Source: Epilithonimonas hungarica (GTDB lineage: Bacteria > Bacteroidota > Bacteroidia > Flavobacteriales > Weeksellaceae). From it: DNA of 64,000 nucleotides. The stretch covers positions 1 to 64,000 of the forward strand of contig NZ_FNBH01000004.1 of the NCBI RefSeq assembly GCF_900102265.1. The letters are read 5' to 3'. A model generated the notes under the pieces. That model saw only the letters and a program-made list of their open reading frames with translations. It had not been told where the DNA came from and ran no database searches. The translations under genes and the position numbers were made by a program. Below, one piece after another: positions 26,298 to 34,774 of the stretch (the stretch's first letter is position 1; every line of letters begins with the position of its first letter).

Positions 26298-27758
26298 ATG
26301 TCAAAAATAGTCATACTCGGAGCGGGAATTGCGGGACATACTGCTGCCGCACATCTGAGAAGAAAACTAGGTAAGGAACACGAAGTTCTTGTGGTTTCTC
26401 CCAATAGTAATTATCAGTGGGTTCCGTCTAACATTTGGGTAGGAATTGGAAGAATGAAACCGAAAGATGTCATTTTTCCGCTGAAACCTTTGTATAAAAG
26501 AAAAGGAATCGGATTTAAACAGGCAAAAGGAATCAGTTTTTTCCCTGAAGGAAGTCTTGAAGAACCGAAACCGCACATCCTTGCTGAATATGTTGTCGGA
26601 GAAAAAAAAGGGCAGCAGGAGAGAATTTCGTATGATTATCTCATCAATGCGACAGGTCCAAGATTGGCATTCGACCAAACCGAAGGGTTGAATCCTGATG
26701 AAAATGAGATGTATTCTGTCTGCACTTACGGTCATGCAGAACATGCGGCAGAAGGTTTGAAGATTTTGGAAGAAAAGCTGAAAAAATCCGATGAAAAATT
26801 GAAAATCCTTATCGGAACCGGGCATCCAAAGGCAACGTGCCAAGGTGCAGCATTTGAATATATCCTGAATGTTGAAAATGAGCTCCGTCGGAAAAAACTG
26901 CGGGATAAAGTAGAAATTACATGGATTTCCAATGAATACGAACTTGGAGATTTCGGAATGGATGGTGTGCTTTTGGCCTATAAAGGAATGCGGATGAAAT
27001 CCTCCGAAATGGTGGAAATGATTTTTGAAGACCGGGATATCAAATGGATTTTGAAAGCTGGTGTTACCAAAGTAGAACCCGGAAAGGTGCATTATGAAAC
27101 GCTTGATGGAGAATATAAAGTGGAAGATTATGATTTCGGGATGTTGATTCCGGCATTTGCCGGACATCCTTTCAAAGCGTATGATAAAGGCGGAAATGAT
27201 GTTACTTCAAAACTTTTCAAAGGTTTTATGATTGTAGATGCCGATTATACGGAAAAACCTTATGAAGAATGGAAAGTACAGGACTGGCCGGAAACGTATC
27301 AGAATCCAAGCTATCCGAATATTTTTGCGCCAGGAATTGCCTTTGCGCCACCGCATTCCATCTCCAAACCGAGGTTCAGCAAGAACGGAAACCCAATATT
27401 TCCTTCTCCGCCAAGAACGGGAATGCCTTCCGGAATTACTGCAAAATTAGTTGCAGATAATATTATTGCAGAAATCAAACATGGAAAATCAGCGCGCATT
27501 CATAAAGGTTCGCTTGGAAATATGGGAGCAGCCTGTATTGCTTCGGCAGGTTTTGGTTTAACAAAAGGTTCGGCAGTCAGTATCACGACGTTTCCGATTG
27601 TTCCGGATTATGTGAAATATGAGAAAACCGGCGGCAGGGATATTCAGAAAACCTTTGGAGATATAGGACTGGCTGGACATTGGGTGAAATATTCGCTCCA
27701 CATCGGATTTTTATGGAAAGCCAAAATGAAGCCCTTTTGGTGGCTGATTCCGGAATAA
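26298..27758 (+). CDS. Sulfide:quinone oxidoreductase-type flavoprotein
   Basis: The 486-residue enzyme begins with the FAD dinucleotide motif VILGAGIAGHTAAAHLRR. It contains several Cys, among them those in SVCTYGHA, KATCQGAAFEY and GAACIASAGF; SQR enzymes use such Cys residues for the persulfide relay. The C-terminus ends in a hydrophobic stretch (LHIGFLWKAKMKPFWWLIPE) that could anchor it at the membrane, where it would pass electrons to the quinone pool. It probably oxidises H2S to a persulfide or polysulfide that the rhodanese and the CstB-like dioxygenase then process. The cytochrome bd genes upstream give a possible electron sink. Confidence 0.85.
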   Translation: MSKIVILGAGIAGHTAAAHLRRKLGKEHEVLVVSPNSNYQWVPSNIWVGIGRMKPKDVIFPLKPLYKRKGIGFKQAKGISFFPEGSLEEPKPHILAEYVVGEKKGQQERISYDYLINATGPRLAFDQTEGLNPDENEMYSVCTYGHAEHAAEGLKILEEKLKKSDEKLKILIGTGHPKATCQGAAFEYILNVENELRRKKLRDKVEITWISNEYELGDFGMDGVLLAYKGMRMKSSEMVEMIFEDRDIKWILKAGVTKVEPGKVHYETLDGEYKVEDYDFGMLIPAFAGHPFKAYDKGGNDVTSKLFKGFMIVDADYTEKPYEEWKVQDWPETYQNPSYPNIFAPGIAFAPPHSISKPRFSKNGNPIFPSPPRTGMPSGITAKLVADNIIAEIKHGKSARIHKGSLGNMGAACIASAGFGLTKGSAVSITTFPIVPDYVKYEKTGGRDIQKTFGDIGLAGHWVKYSLHIGFLWKAKMKPFWWLIPE

Positions 27759-27784
27759 ATTTTCAATTTTAAAAAATCAAAATT

Positions 27785-27937
27785 ATGTCAGAAAGGATAT
27801 CGAAATGGGAAAAATTCAAAATGCAGAATCCCATTCTTCAGTTTTTTAAATTCTTGTTTTTAAATGTCAAAATTATGACCATTGTCGGAAAGGGGCATGG
27901 CGGAACTAGGGGTAATGATTATGTAAAAGAAAATTGA
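27785..27937 (+). CDS. 50-residue protein following SQR, unknown
   Basis: ATG at 27785, TGA at 27935-27937. The peptide starts MSERISKWEKFKMQNPILQF, continues with a hydrophobic stretch FKFLFLNVKIMTIVG, and ends KGHGGTRGNDYVKEN. It lies 26 bp after the SQR stop and has good codon continuity. It may be a small membrane-associated partner of SQR. It has no recognisable domain. Confidence 0.55.
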   Translation: MSERISKWEKFKMQNPILQFFKFLFLNVKIMTIVGKGHGGTRGNDYVKEN

Positions 27938-28022
27938 ATGATGGAGGTCATAAGACGTTTTCATATCAATAAATATCCTATTTAAAAAAAATTTCACTTT
28001 CATTTAAGTCTCACATATTTTT

Positions 28023-28062
28023 CCGATTAGGCAGATAATAAAATTTTAATCTGCAAAATCGG
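28023..28062. terminator. Nested hairpin downstream of the SQR operon
   Basis: CCGATT and GCAGAT on the left arm pair with ATCTGC and AATCGG on the right around an AT-rich loop. No T run follows, so its role as terminator is only probable. Confidence 0.45.
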
Positions 28063-28129
28063 GATTATAAGTCCGAACATCATGTTTTTCAGTAAGCGAT
28101 TAAATGATGACCACAATAAAAATACATAA

Positions 28130-28930
28130 ATGTTAACGGGATATATTTTAGCCATTTTAGTAGGAGTTTCCCTCGGGTTAATAGGAAGTGGTGGATCTAT
28201 TCTTACCGTTCCTATTATGGTATATATATTGGGTGTTGATCCTATTTCAGCAACGGGATATTCATTGTTTGTGGTAGGAATTACCTCTTTATTAGGGGGA
28301 ATCAAAAATTTTAATCATCAGAAGATAGAATTTAAAGCCGTTTTGTTTTTTGGGATTCCCTCCATTGCTACCGTATATCTGACCAGAGCATATCTTATGT
28401 CTTTGATTCCTGAAATTGTTTTGAGAACAGGAGATTTTCAGCTTACTAAACCTGTTGTTCTGATGATTATTTTTGCTATTATCATGGTTTCCGCTTCCTT
28501 ATCGATGATCCGGCCGCGTAAAGACTGTGAAGAGCATATAGGTGATTCAAAACCCGATTTTAATTATCTGATGATTGTATTGATGGGAGCATTGGTAGGA
28601 ATTGTTACGGGATTGGTGGGAGCCGGAGGTGGTTTTCTTATCATCCCTGTTCTTGTCTTTTTTGCAAAACTCCAAATGAAATCGGCGGTAGGAACCTCTC
28701 TTTTTATTATTGCAATCAATTCTGCAATTGGTTTTATAGGATTTGTTACCCATGAACATTCGGTAATAGACTGGAGTCTGCTTATAAAATTTACCTTATT
28801 GGCTGTTGCAGGAATTTTTATCGGGATATTTTTATCAGGGAAGATTTCAGGGGAAAAACTCAAAATAGGTTTCGGATGGTTTGTGTTAGTAATGGGATTT
28901 TATATTATCACAAAAGAATTAATTTTATAA
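28130..28930 (+). CDS. TauE/SafE-family anion (sulfite) exporter
   Basis: The 266-residue membrane protein has eight predicted helices in two homologous halves, marked by GSGGSILTVPIMVYILG and GAGGGFLIIPVLVFFAKLQMKSAVGTSL. TauE/SafE proteins export sulfite, sulfoacetate or related anions. In staphylococci a tauE gene is part of the cst sulfide-detoxification locus, and the context here is the same. It probably expels sulfite made by persulfide oxidation. Confidence 0.9.
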   Translation: MLTGYILAILVGVSLGLIGSGGSILTVPIMVYILGVDPISATGYSLFVVGITSLLGGIKNFNHQKIEFKAVLFFGIPSIATVYLTRAYLMSLIPEIVLRTGDFQLTKPVVLMIIFAIIMVSASLSMIRPRKDCEEHIGDSKPDFNYLMIVLMGALVGIVTGLVGAGGGFLIIPVLVFFAKLQMKSAVGTSLFIIAINSAIGFIGFVTHEHSVIDWSLLIKFTLLAVAGIFIGIFLSGKISGEKLKIGFGWFVLVMGFYIITKELIL

Positions 28931-28945
28931 GGGAAAATAATTAAT

Positions 28946-29563
28946 ATGTATCAGAAAAATTTTTGGAACGATCGTTACAGTCAGGAAGAGTTTACCTATG
29001 GGAAGCTGCCGAATGAATATTTGAAAGAAAAGTTAGATACTTTGAAATCCGGGAAAATTCTTTTTCCTGCAGAAGGAGAGGGTAGGAATGCAGTCTATGC
29101 AGCAATAAAAGGATGGGAATCTAAAGCATTTGACCAAAGTGAAGAAGGAAAGAAAAAAGCACTTCTATGGGCTGGCGAAAACAATACGGAGATTTTTTAT
29201 ACCGTATCTAACGTAGAAAATATAGAATATCCAAATTCTTCTTTTGATCCTTTAGCTATGATTTACGCCCATTTTCCGGGAGGTCATAGAAGAGATTTTC
29301 ACCAAAAACTCTCCCGATTTATAAAGCCGGGAGGTTATCTCATATTGGAAGGATTTTCTAAGCTTCAGCAAGAATTTCAGCAAAGAAACCTACAATCCGG
29401 AGGACCAAGAGATTCTGAAATGCTGTATGACCTTGAAGAATTAAAAAAAGATTTTGAAAATTTTGAGATAAAGGAAGCTGTTGTAAAAACGATTGTGCTC
29501 AACGAAGGAGATTATCATAAAGGTGAAGCATCTGTGGTAAGAATTTTTGCTGTTAAAAAGTAA
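28946..29563 (+). CDS. SAM-dependent methyltransferase (TehB / thiol methyltransferase-like)
   Basis: The 205-residue enzyme opens with FWNDRYSQEEFTYGKLPNEYL and has the SAM-binding motif ILFPAEGEGRNAVYAA, the layout of TehB/thiopurine-type class I methyltransferases. Motif IV reads FDPLAMIYAHFP. Such enzymes methylate thiols, tellurite or other soft nucleophiles, and methylation of sulfide or a persulfide would fit here. It lies 15 bp after the TauE gene, so they form one operon. Confidence 0.85.
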   Translation: MYQKNFWNDRYSQEEFTYGKLPNEYLKEKLDTLKSGKILFPAEGEGRNAVYAAIKGWESKAFDQSEEGKKKALLWAGENNTEIFYTVSNVENIEYPNSSFDPLAMIYAHFPGGHRRDFHQKLSRFIKPGGYLILEGFSKLQQEFQQRNLQSGGPRDSEMLYDLEELKKDFENFEIKEAVVKTIVLNEGDYHKGEASVVRIFAVKK

Positions 29564-29572
29564 TTTCTCTTA

Positions 29573-29617
29573 TGTAATCAAAGTCACTGAAAAAGAAAAT
29601 AGTAAGGAATAACTTTG
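29573..29617 (+). promoter_or_regulatory. CRP-like operator plus -7 box (CstB-like operon)
   Basis: TGTAA-N6-TCACT at 29573-29588 and -7 box TAACTTTG at 29610-29617. Centre-to-box distance is 36.5 bp, the fourth identical case. Confidence 0.7.
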
Positions 29618-29645
29618 TATTGGTAATACATTAAAAATTAATAGT

Positions 29646-31038
29646 ATGTTTTTTTCAGCATATTTATGATAAAAGTCTTGCTCAGGCAAGTTACCTGATT
29701 GGTTGTCAGGCAAAAGGTGAAGCGATTGTCATCGATGCTAAAAGAGATATTGATACTTACCTTGAGATTGCCAAAGAAAATAATCTGACCATTACCCACA
29801 TCACAGAAATACATATTCACGCCGATTTTTTGTCAGGCTCTCGGGAACTTTCGGAAGTAACCGGAGCAAAAATGTATCTTTCAGATGAAGGTGGCGTAGA
29901 TTGGCAATATGAATTTCCGCATATAGGTTTAAAAAACGGAGAAGTAATCAATGTTGGAAATCTCACGCTAAAAGTGATTCACACACCGGGACATACTCCC
30001 GAAAGTATCAGCTTTTTATTAACAGACCATCCTGCGACAGATGAACCGGTAATGATTTTTATAGGAGACTTTGTGTTCGTGGGCGACATCGGAAGACCGG
30101 ATTTATTGGAGAAAGCTGCCGGAATTACAGGAACCCAGGAAAAAGGAGCGAAAGAAATGTTTCATTCTGTTCAGGATTTCAGCAAGCTGCCAGAGTTTAT
30201 TCAGGTTTGGCCGGGGCACAGTGCCGGTTCTGCTTGTGGTAAGTCTTTGGGGTCGGTTCCAAGCTCAACGGTTGGTTATGAGAAAATCAGAAACTGGGCT
30301 TTTCAGTATGAAGAAGATGAGGAAGGCTTTATAGAATATCTGCTGGAAGGACAGCCTGAGCCTCCAAAATATTTTGCCACGATGAAGAAGCTCAATAAGG
30401 AGGAAAGACCTTTATTAACAGAAGTTCCAAAACATAAAAAACTTTCCAAGGACGAGTTTTTGAAGGCTTACAACAGCGGAGTAAAAGTGATTGATACCAG
30501 GAATAAAGTTGATTTTGCAGAAGCTTTTATTCCGGAAAGTATTAATGTTCAAGGAAACAATTCTTTTTCAACGTGGATGGGCTGGCTGGTTAATTATTCT
30601 GAACCTTTCATTTTGGTCGCTCAGGAAGAGCAAATAGAAGACCTTACCCGAAAACTGATGAGAATCGGGATGGATCAGATGTTGGGGTATATTGATAATG
30701 TGAAAAGTCTGGGATTAGAGTTGCAAACTGCTGATATTATTGATATTGAAGAGTTTAAAGCCTGTCTGAATAGAGAAGATGTTCAGTTTGTGGATGTACG
30801 AAACAAAACCGAATATGAAACAGCGCATATCAAAAATGCCGAAAATGTTTTTGTGGGAACGCTGGAAGACAATTTAAATAAAATCTCACATAGTAAACAG
30901 ATAGTTATCCATTGTCAAAGTGGTGACCGAGCAACGATTGCATATTCTTTACTAAAGAAAAACGGTTTCGGAAATGTTAAAAACTTTTCTGGAGGAATGA
31001 AAGAATGGTTAGAAAATGATAATGTTATTGTCAAATAA
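29646..31038 (+). CDS. CstB-like persulfide dioxygenase: MBL fold + pseudo-rhodanese + rhodanese (frameshift at start)
   Basis: Homology starts at the ATG at 29646 (MFF, then QHIYDKSLAQASYLIGCQAKG), but the T run at 29649-29655 has seven T where six are needed. As written, the frame closes at once, and only a TTG at 29830 opens the right one. With one T removed the protein has 463 residues. Residues ~1-240 are a metallo-beta-lactamase domain with HIHADF, HTPGHTPES, GDFVFVGDIGRPD and WPGHSAGSACG metal ligands. Next is a rhodanese-like domain whose active-site loop lacks Cys (VAQEEQIED). The last is a rhodanese with HCQSGDRA. This is the CstB architecture: it oxidises persulfide to sulfite and moves sulfur on to thiosulfate. 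Whether the extra T is real is unknown. Confidence 0.85.
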
Positions 31039-31046
31039 AAAAAGAA

Positions 31047-31283
31047 ATGATACAAAACATATTGAAAAACTGGAATTTTGTCCGGTTGCTTCGTTTGGCA
31101 ATGGGAATTTTCCTTGTTGTGGAAGCCGTGAAATCCGGGATGTGGATTTTGGTTGCTGTTGGAGCAGTTTTTGTTGCAATGCCATTATTGAATATCGGCT
31201 GTTGTACAACGGGAAATTGTTCTGTACCGATTAGCAAATCAAAAAATACAAATGATGAAGTAGAATATGAGGAAATTAAATAA
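31047..31283 (+). CDS. Small Cys-rich membrane protein
   Basis: The 78-residue protein has two transmembrane segments (RLAMGIFLVVEAVKSGMWIL and VAVGAVFVAMPLL) followed by NIGCCTTGNCSVP and a charged tail. The CC-x4-C motif and position between a rhodanese-type enzyme and thioredoxin suggest thiol or sulfane sulfur transfer at the membrane. It starts 8 bp after the CstB-like stop. It resembles DUF2892 proteins only loosely. Confidence 0.8.
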   Translation: MIQNILKNWNFVRLLRLAMGIFLVVEAVKSGMWILVAVGAVFVAMPLLNIGCCTTGNCSVPISKSKNTNDEVEYEEIK

Positions 31284-31295
31284 AAGTCTATTAAA

Positions 31296-31592
31296 ATGAA
31301 TAAGTTTCAAGAAATTATCAACCAGGACAAACCTGTTTTAGTGGATTTCTTTGCAGAATGGTGTGGTCCTTGCAAAATGCAGGCTCCCATTCTTCAGGAT
31401 TTGAAAAAAAATGTAGGCGATACGGCAAGTATCATTAAGATTGACGTCGATAAAAATCAGGCAGTTGCTGCACAGTTCGGAATCCGAAGTGTTCCGACGC
31501 TGATGATTTTCAAGAACGGTGAAGTCAAATGGAAGCAATCCGGTGTTTTTCAGGCGGATGAGCTGGAGAAATTAATCAGGCAAAACAGCTAA
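31296..31592 (+). CDS. trxA: Thioredoxin
   Basis: The 98-residue protein is a complete classic thioredoxin: VDFFAEWCGPCKMQAPIL active site, VDKNQAVAAQFGIRSVPTLMIFKNGE with the cis-Pro. No signal peptide is present, so it works in the cytoplasm. It is last in the operon with the CstB-like dioxygenase, 12 bp after the preceding gene, and can reduce protein or glutathione-type persulfides to release sulfide. Confidence 0.95.
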   Translation: MNKFQEIINQDKPVLVDFFAEWCGPCKMQAPILQDLKKNVGDTASIIKIDVDKNQAVAAQFGIRSVPTLMIFKNGEVKWKQSGVFQADELEKLIRQNS

Positions 31593-31682
31593 GATATATA
31601 AAAACCTGATTGTTGTATTTTTCCATTGTATTGAAGGGGGGCGGAAAAGCTCAGAGTAATAATAACGAAAGCAATCTTTTTA

Positions 31683-32220
31683 ATGACAGAACTATATAAT
31701 TATTGAACTCTGTTTCTCCAATCAAAGATGAAACATGGAAGAAAGTAAAAGAGATATTTACGGAAAAAAGATTAAAAAAAGGCGACTATTTTATTAAAGA
31801 TGGAGAAATGGCCAAACAAATAGAATTTCTAACCAATGGTATTATTAGGGATTTTATAGAAATAATGAAGGAACAGAATATAATAAACACTTCTTTTTAG
31901 CTAATAATTTTGTCGTAGGATACTCTTTTTAATCACTAATGAACCTAATAAAATCGACCAACAGGCTCTTACCGACTGTCGGTTATTGATAATAAATTAC
32001 GCAGATGTGGTATGCCTTTACGAAAGTTATCAAGATTTCGAACGTTTTGGAAGAAAACTTGTCGAACTATTCTTTGTGCATAAGGAAGAAAGAGAAGTTG
32101 ATCTTGTAATGCTGGATGCGCATAAACACTAGCTTATTTTTCAACAAAATTTCCCTTGCCAGGGACAAACGATTCCTCAATATCATATTGCTTCCTATCT
32201 AGGAATTTCACCAATATTCT
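31683..32220 (+). pseudogene. Decayed Crp/Fnr-family regulator gene
   Basis: Pieces of one Crp-like protein are spread over frames: MTELYNY then a lost T, NSVSPIKDETWKKVKEIFTEKRLKKGDYFIKDGE (31703 on), an extra base near 31868, HFFLANNFVVGYSF, a stop near 31930, NKIDQQALTDC then RLLIINYADVVCLYESYQDFERFGRKLVELFFVHKEEREVDLVMLDA, a stop, and the start of the HTH, TIPQYHIASYLGISP. At least three indels and several stops occur, and the recognition helix is missing, so this is true decay. It belongs to a different Crp subgroup from the gene at 13533. Confidence 0.85.
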
Positions 32221-32319
32221 ATGTTTATTTTAGTACTTTTATTTTTTTTGTTTAATTTACCTAAATAAAAAATACTGATAATTTTACTTTTATTAGTTTA
32301 AAATAATTCCAATTTATAA

Positions 32320-33252
32320 ATGTTTCAAAAATCATTACTTCATAGTGTAGAGCTTTCTCACGAAAAATCACTTCAGACTTTGATTGAGAACCGTTCTGTT
32401 TTTTCATTGGAAAATTGCGAGCTGAGTCTCTTTGAAACACATCAGTATTCGGAAAAAGTTCCTTTAGAATTTAATGATTTTGTCGTAACAAGTATGCTGA
32501 AAGGCAAAAAACGAATTCATTATCAGGATAGAACACCATTTGAATATCTTCCGGGAGAAACGTTTATTGTTCCTCCAAAATCAGGTTTTAAAGTAGATTT
32601 TCCGGAAGCTTCCGAAAACAGACCGACGCAGTGCATTGCTTTGGCAATTGATAAAAGAATTATTGATGATACGTTGGATTTTCTGAATGATAAATTTCCG
32701 AAAGAAGGAACAGCCAATTTATGGAGAATTGATTTTGAAACGTATTATTTTTACAACAGTCAGGATTTAGCGAATGCTATCAACAAAATAACGAAAGAAT
32801 GTATGAGCGAAAATGTTGCGAAAGATGCGCTTTCATATCTGAGTTTGCAGGAATTGATTATTCGGATTGTACAGACACAAACTGCAAAACGACTCGACCA
32901 AAACCAGTTTTTGGTTATGGAAGCCAATAGTCCGATTGCTTCTTCCGTCGATTATATCCGAAAACACATTGGTGAACCGATTCAGATGAAAGAACTCAGC
33001 AAATACGCCTGTATGAGTTCGAGTACATTTTACCGTAATTTTAAAAGAGAATTGGGTATGAGTCCGGCAGAATTTATCATTAAAGAAAAAATAAAATATG
33101 CCAAAAGACTTTTAAACAATCCTTATATTCATATCAATGAGGTTTCGTTTGCAACGGGTTTTGAAGACAGTAATTATTTTATCCGGATGTTCAAAAAGTA
33201 CGAAGGTATTACGCCGAAACAATATCAGCTAATGAACACTTCTATTTCGTAA
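32320..33252 (+). CDS. AraC-family regulator (AraC_N / YqhC-like)
   Basis: The 310-residue protein has an AraC_N-type (PF06719) sensor domain in the first 190 residues, including FNDFVVTSMLKGKKRIHY and PGETFIVPPKSGFKVDFPEA. The C-terminal double HTH contains MKELSKYACMSSSTFYRNFKRELGMSPAEFI and INEVSFATGFEDSNYFIRMFKKYEGITPKQYQ. It is convergent with an alcohol dehydrogenase gene. In enterobacteria YqhC of the same domain class controls the aldehyde reductase gene yqhD, so this pair may be similar. Confidence 0.9.
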   Translation: MFQKSLLHSVELSHEKSLQTLIENRSVFSLENCELSLFETHQYSEKVPLEFNDFVVTSMLKGKKRIHYQDRTPFEYLPGETFIVPPKSGFKVDFPEASENRPTQCIALAIDKRIIDDTLDFLNDKFPKEGTANLWRIDFETYYFYNSQDLANAINKITKECMSENVAKDALSYLSLQELIIRIVQTQTAKRLDQNQFLVMEANSPIASSVDYIRKHIGEPIQMKELSKYACMSSSTFYRNFKRELGMSPAEFIIKEKIKYAKRLLNNPYIHINEVSFATGFEDSNYFIRMFKKYEGITPKQYQLMNTSIS

Positions 33253-33257
33253 AAAGA

Positions 33258-33283
33258 AAAAACATCTTAAAAAAGATGTTTTT
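33258..33283. terminator. Bidirectional terminator between convergent genes
   Basis: AAAAACATCTT pairs perfectly with AAGATGTTTTT around a short A loop; it serves the AraC gene on one strand and the dehydrogenase gene on the other. Confidence 0.85.
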
Positions 33284-33305
33284 ATGTAGATTTTGGTTAA
33301 TGCGA

Positions 33306-34346
33306 TTAATTTACTTCGATGATTATTTTCATTGCTTTTTCTTTCGCTCCGTTCAAGAATACTTGATAGGCTTCTTCAATCTGGTCTAATTTGTAATGGT
33401 GGGTAATCAGCGATTCTAGAGGAAGTTTGTTGGTTGCAGTTGCTTTCAGCAACATCGGTGTTGTGTTGGTATTGACCAATCCTGTTGTTATCGTAAGGTT
33501 TTTAATCCACAATTTCTGAATTTCAAAATCTACTTTCACGCCGTGAACCCCAACATTGGCAAGATGACCTCCCGGTTTTACAATTTTTTGACAAATATCC
33601 CAGGTTGGCGGGATTCCCACTGCCTCGATAGCAACATCCACACCTTCTTCTCCGGCAATTTTTTTGATGGCTTCTTCTGCATTTTCAACCGCGGAATTTA
33701 CCGTGTGAGTTGCCCCTAAAGTTTTAGCCAATTCTAATCGGTTCTCATCCATATCCACCATAATAATGGTCGACGGAGAATAGAATTGAGAAGTTAATAA
33801 AACAGACATTCCAACAGGCCCCGCTCCAACAATAGCAATCGCATCGCCTGGTTTTACATTTCCGTATTGTACACCAATTTCGTGTCCTGTGGGAAGAATG
33901 TCGCTCAACATGACTGCAACATCATCATCAATCGTATCCGGATATTTGTAAAGGCTATTATCCGCATGTGGAATTCTTGTATATTCTGCCTGAACTCCGT
34001 CAATCATATATCCTAAAATCCAACCCCCATCTTTACAATGAGCGTACAATTGTTTTTTGCAATATTCGCAGGAACCACAAGATGTTACACAAGAGATCAG
34101 CACTTTGTCACCCACTTTAAAATTGGTTACACTTTCTCCCACTTGTTCTATTATTCCGATTCCTTCGTGTCCTAAAATTCTTCCTGGTGTTATTTCAGGA
34201 TTTTTTCCTTTGTAAATTCCCAAATCGGTTCCACAAATAGTCGTTTTTACGATTTTTACAATCGCATCGGTAGGTTTTAAGATTTCAGGTTTTGGTTTTT
34301 CCTCGTATTTAATGTCGTGGTCGCCGTAATAAACTAATGCTTTCAT
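33306..34346 (-). CDS. Zinc-dependent medium-chain alcohol dehydrogenase
   Basis: The 346-residue enzyme has the catalytic zinc ligands Cys (TTICGTDLGIYKG) and GHEGIG, the structural zinc cluster CGSCEYCKKQLYAHC, and the NAD(P)-binding motif VGAGPVGMSVLLTSQFY followed by MVDMDENRLELAKTLGA. The acidic residue after the second strand points to NAD(H). It resembles isopropanol or sorbitol-type dehydrogenases. The substrate is not defined. It may be controlled by the convergent AraC gene. Confidence 0.92.
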   Translation of the reverse strand: MKALVYYGDHDIKYEEKPKPEILKPTDAIVKIVKTTICGTDLGIYKGKNPEITPGRILGHEGIGIIEQVGESVTNFKVGDKVLISCVTSCGSCEYCKKQLYAHCKDGGWILGYMIDGVQAEYTRIPHADNSLYKYPDTIDDDVAVMLSDILPTGHEIGVQYGNVKPGDAIAIVGAGPVGMSVLLTSQFYSPSTIIMVDMDENRLELAKTLGATHTVNSAVENAEEAIKKIAGEEGVDVAIEAVGIPPTWDICQKIVKPGGHLANVGVHGVKVDFEIQKLWIKNLTITTGLVNTNTTPMLLKATATNKLPLESLITHHYKLDQIEEAYQVFLNGAKEKAMKIIIEVN

Positions 34347-34372
34347 ATTGTCTTTAATTTTTAATTAATCTT

Positions 34373-34380
34373 CAAATGTA
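34373..34380 (-). promoter_or_regulatory. -7 box (TACATTTG) of the dehydrogenase gene
   Basis: Reading the minus strand, TACATTTG lies 26 bp before the ATG and fits TAnnTTTG, with an AT-rich leader after it. Confidence 0.55.
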
Positions 34381-34774
34381 TTTGAATATAGGGAAATCGG
34401 ATAGCACAAATAATGCAGATTGTAGCATTAATCAATTAGTTCCAGCTGCAAGTTTATTGCATTTTTCAACAATAAAATCCTACAACGAATCTGTTTCATA
34501 AAGTAATAAAGGTTCAGATATGAGTTGTTACATTGGTTGAGAGTATCTTAACAGGGGCTATACATAAATCATTGGTTATTATATACTTTAATGTGCCAGA
34601 TTTTTTTGTTTAGTGAAAAAAAATATCTTTTGAGGAAATGCAATTATCCCACTTATCTTTTCGATTGGATGCAAAATAATTGTGACACAATAATACCTTG
34701 TAGATAATTTTTATATGTTTACCGCAATATATATTTTTATGCTCATCACTAATTGAGTCAAGAACTTCACGCCC
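34381..34774. other. Intergenic region with no recognised gene
   Basis: AT-rich sequence upstream of the dehydrogenase promoter. It contains no convincing open frame, hairpin or RNA gene. It probably marks the junction with the accessory segment that follows. Confidence 0.5.

Noticed and set aside
26367..27167. Minus-strand 266-residue open frame
   Set aside because: It is antisense to the SQR gene, which has clear FAD and Cys motifs.
27990..28129. CRP-like site upstream of the TauE gene
   Set aside because: A TCACA is present but the left half-site is at the wrong distance (N3) and no -7 box follows.
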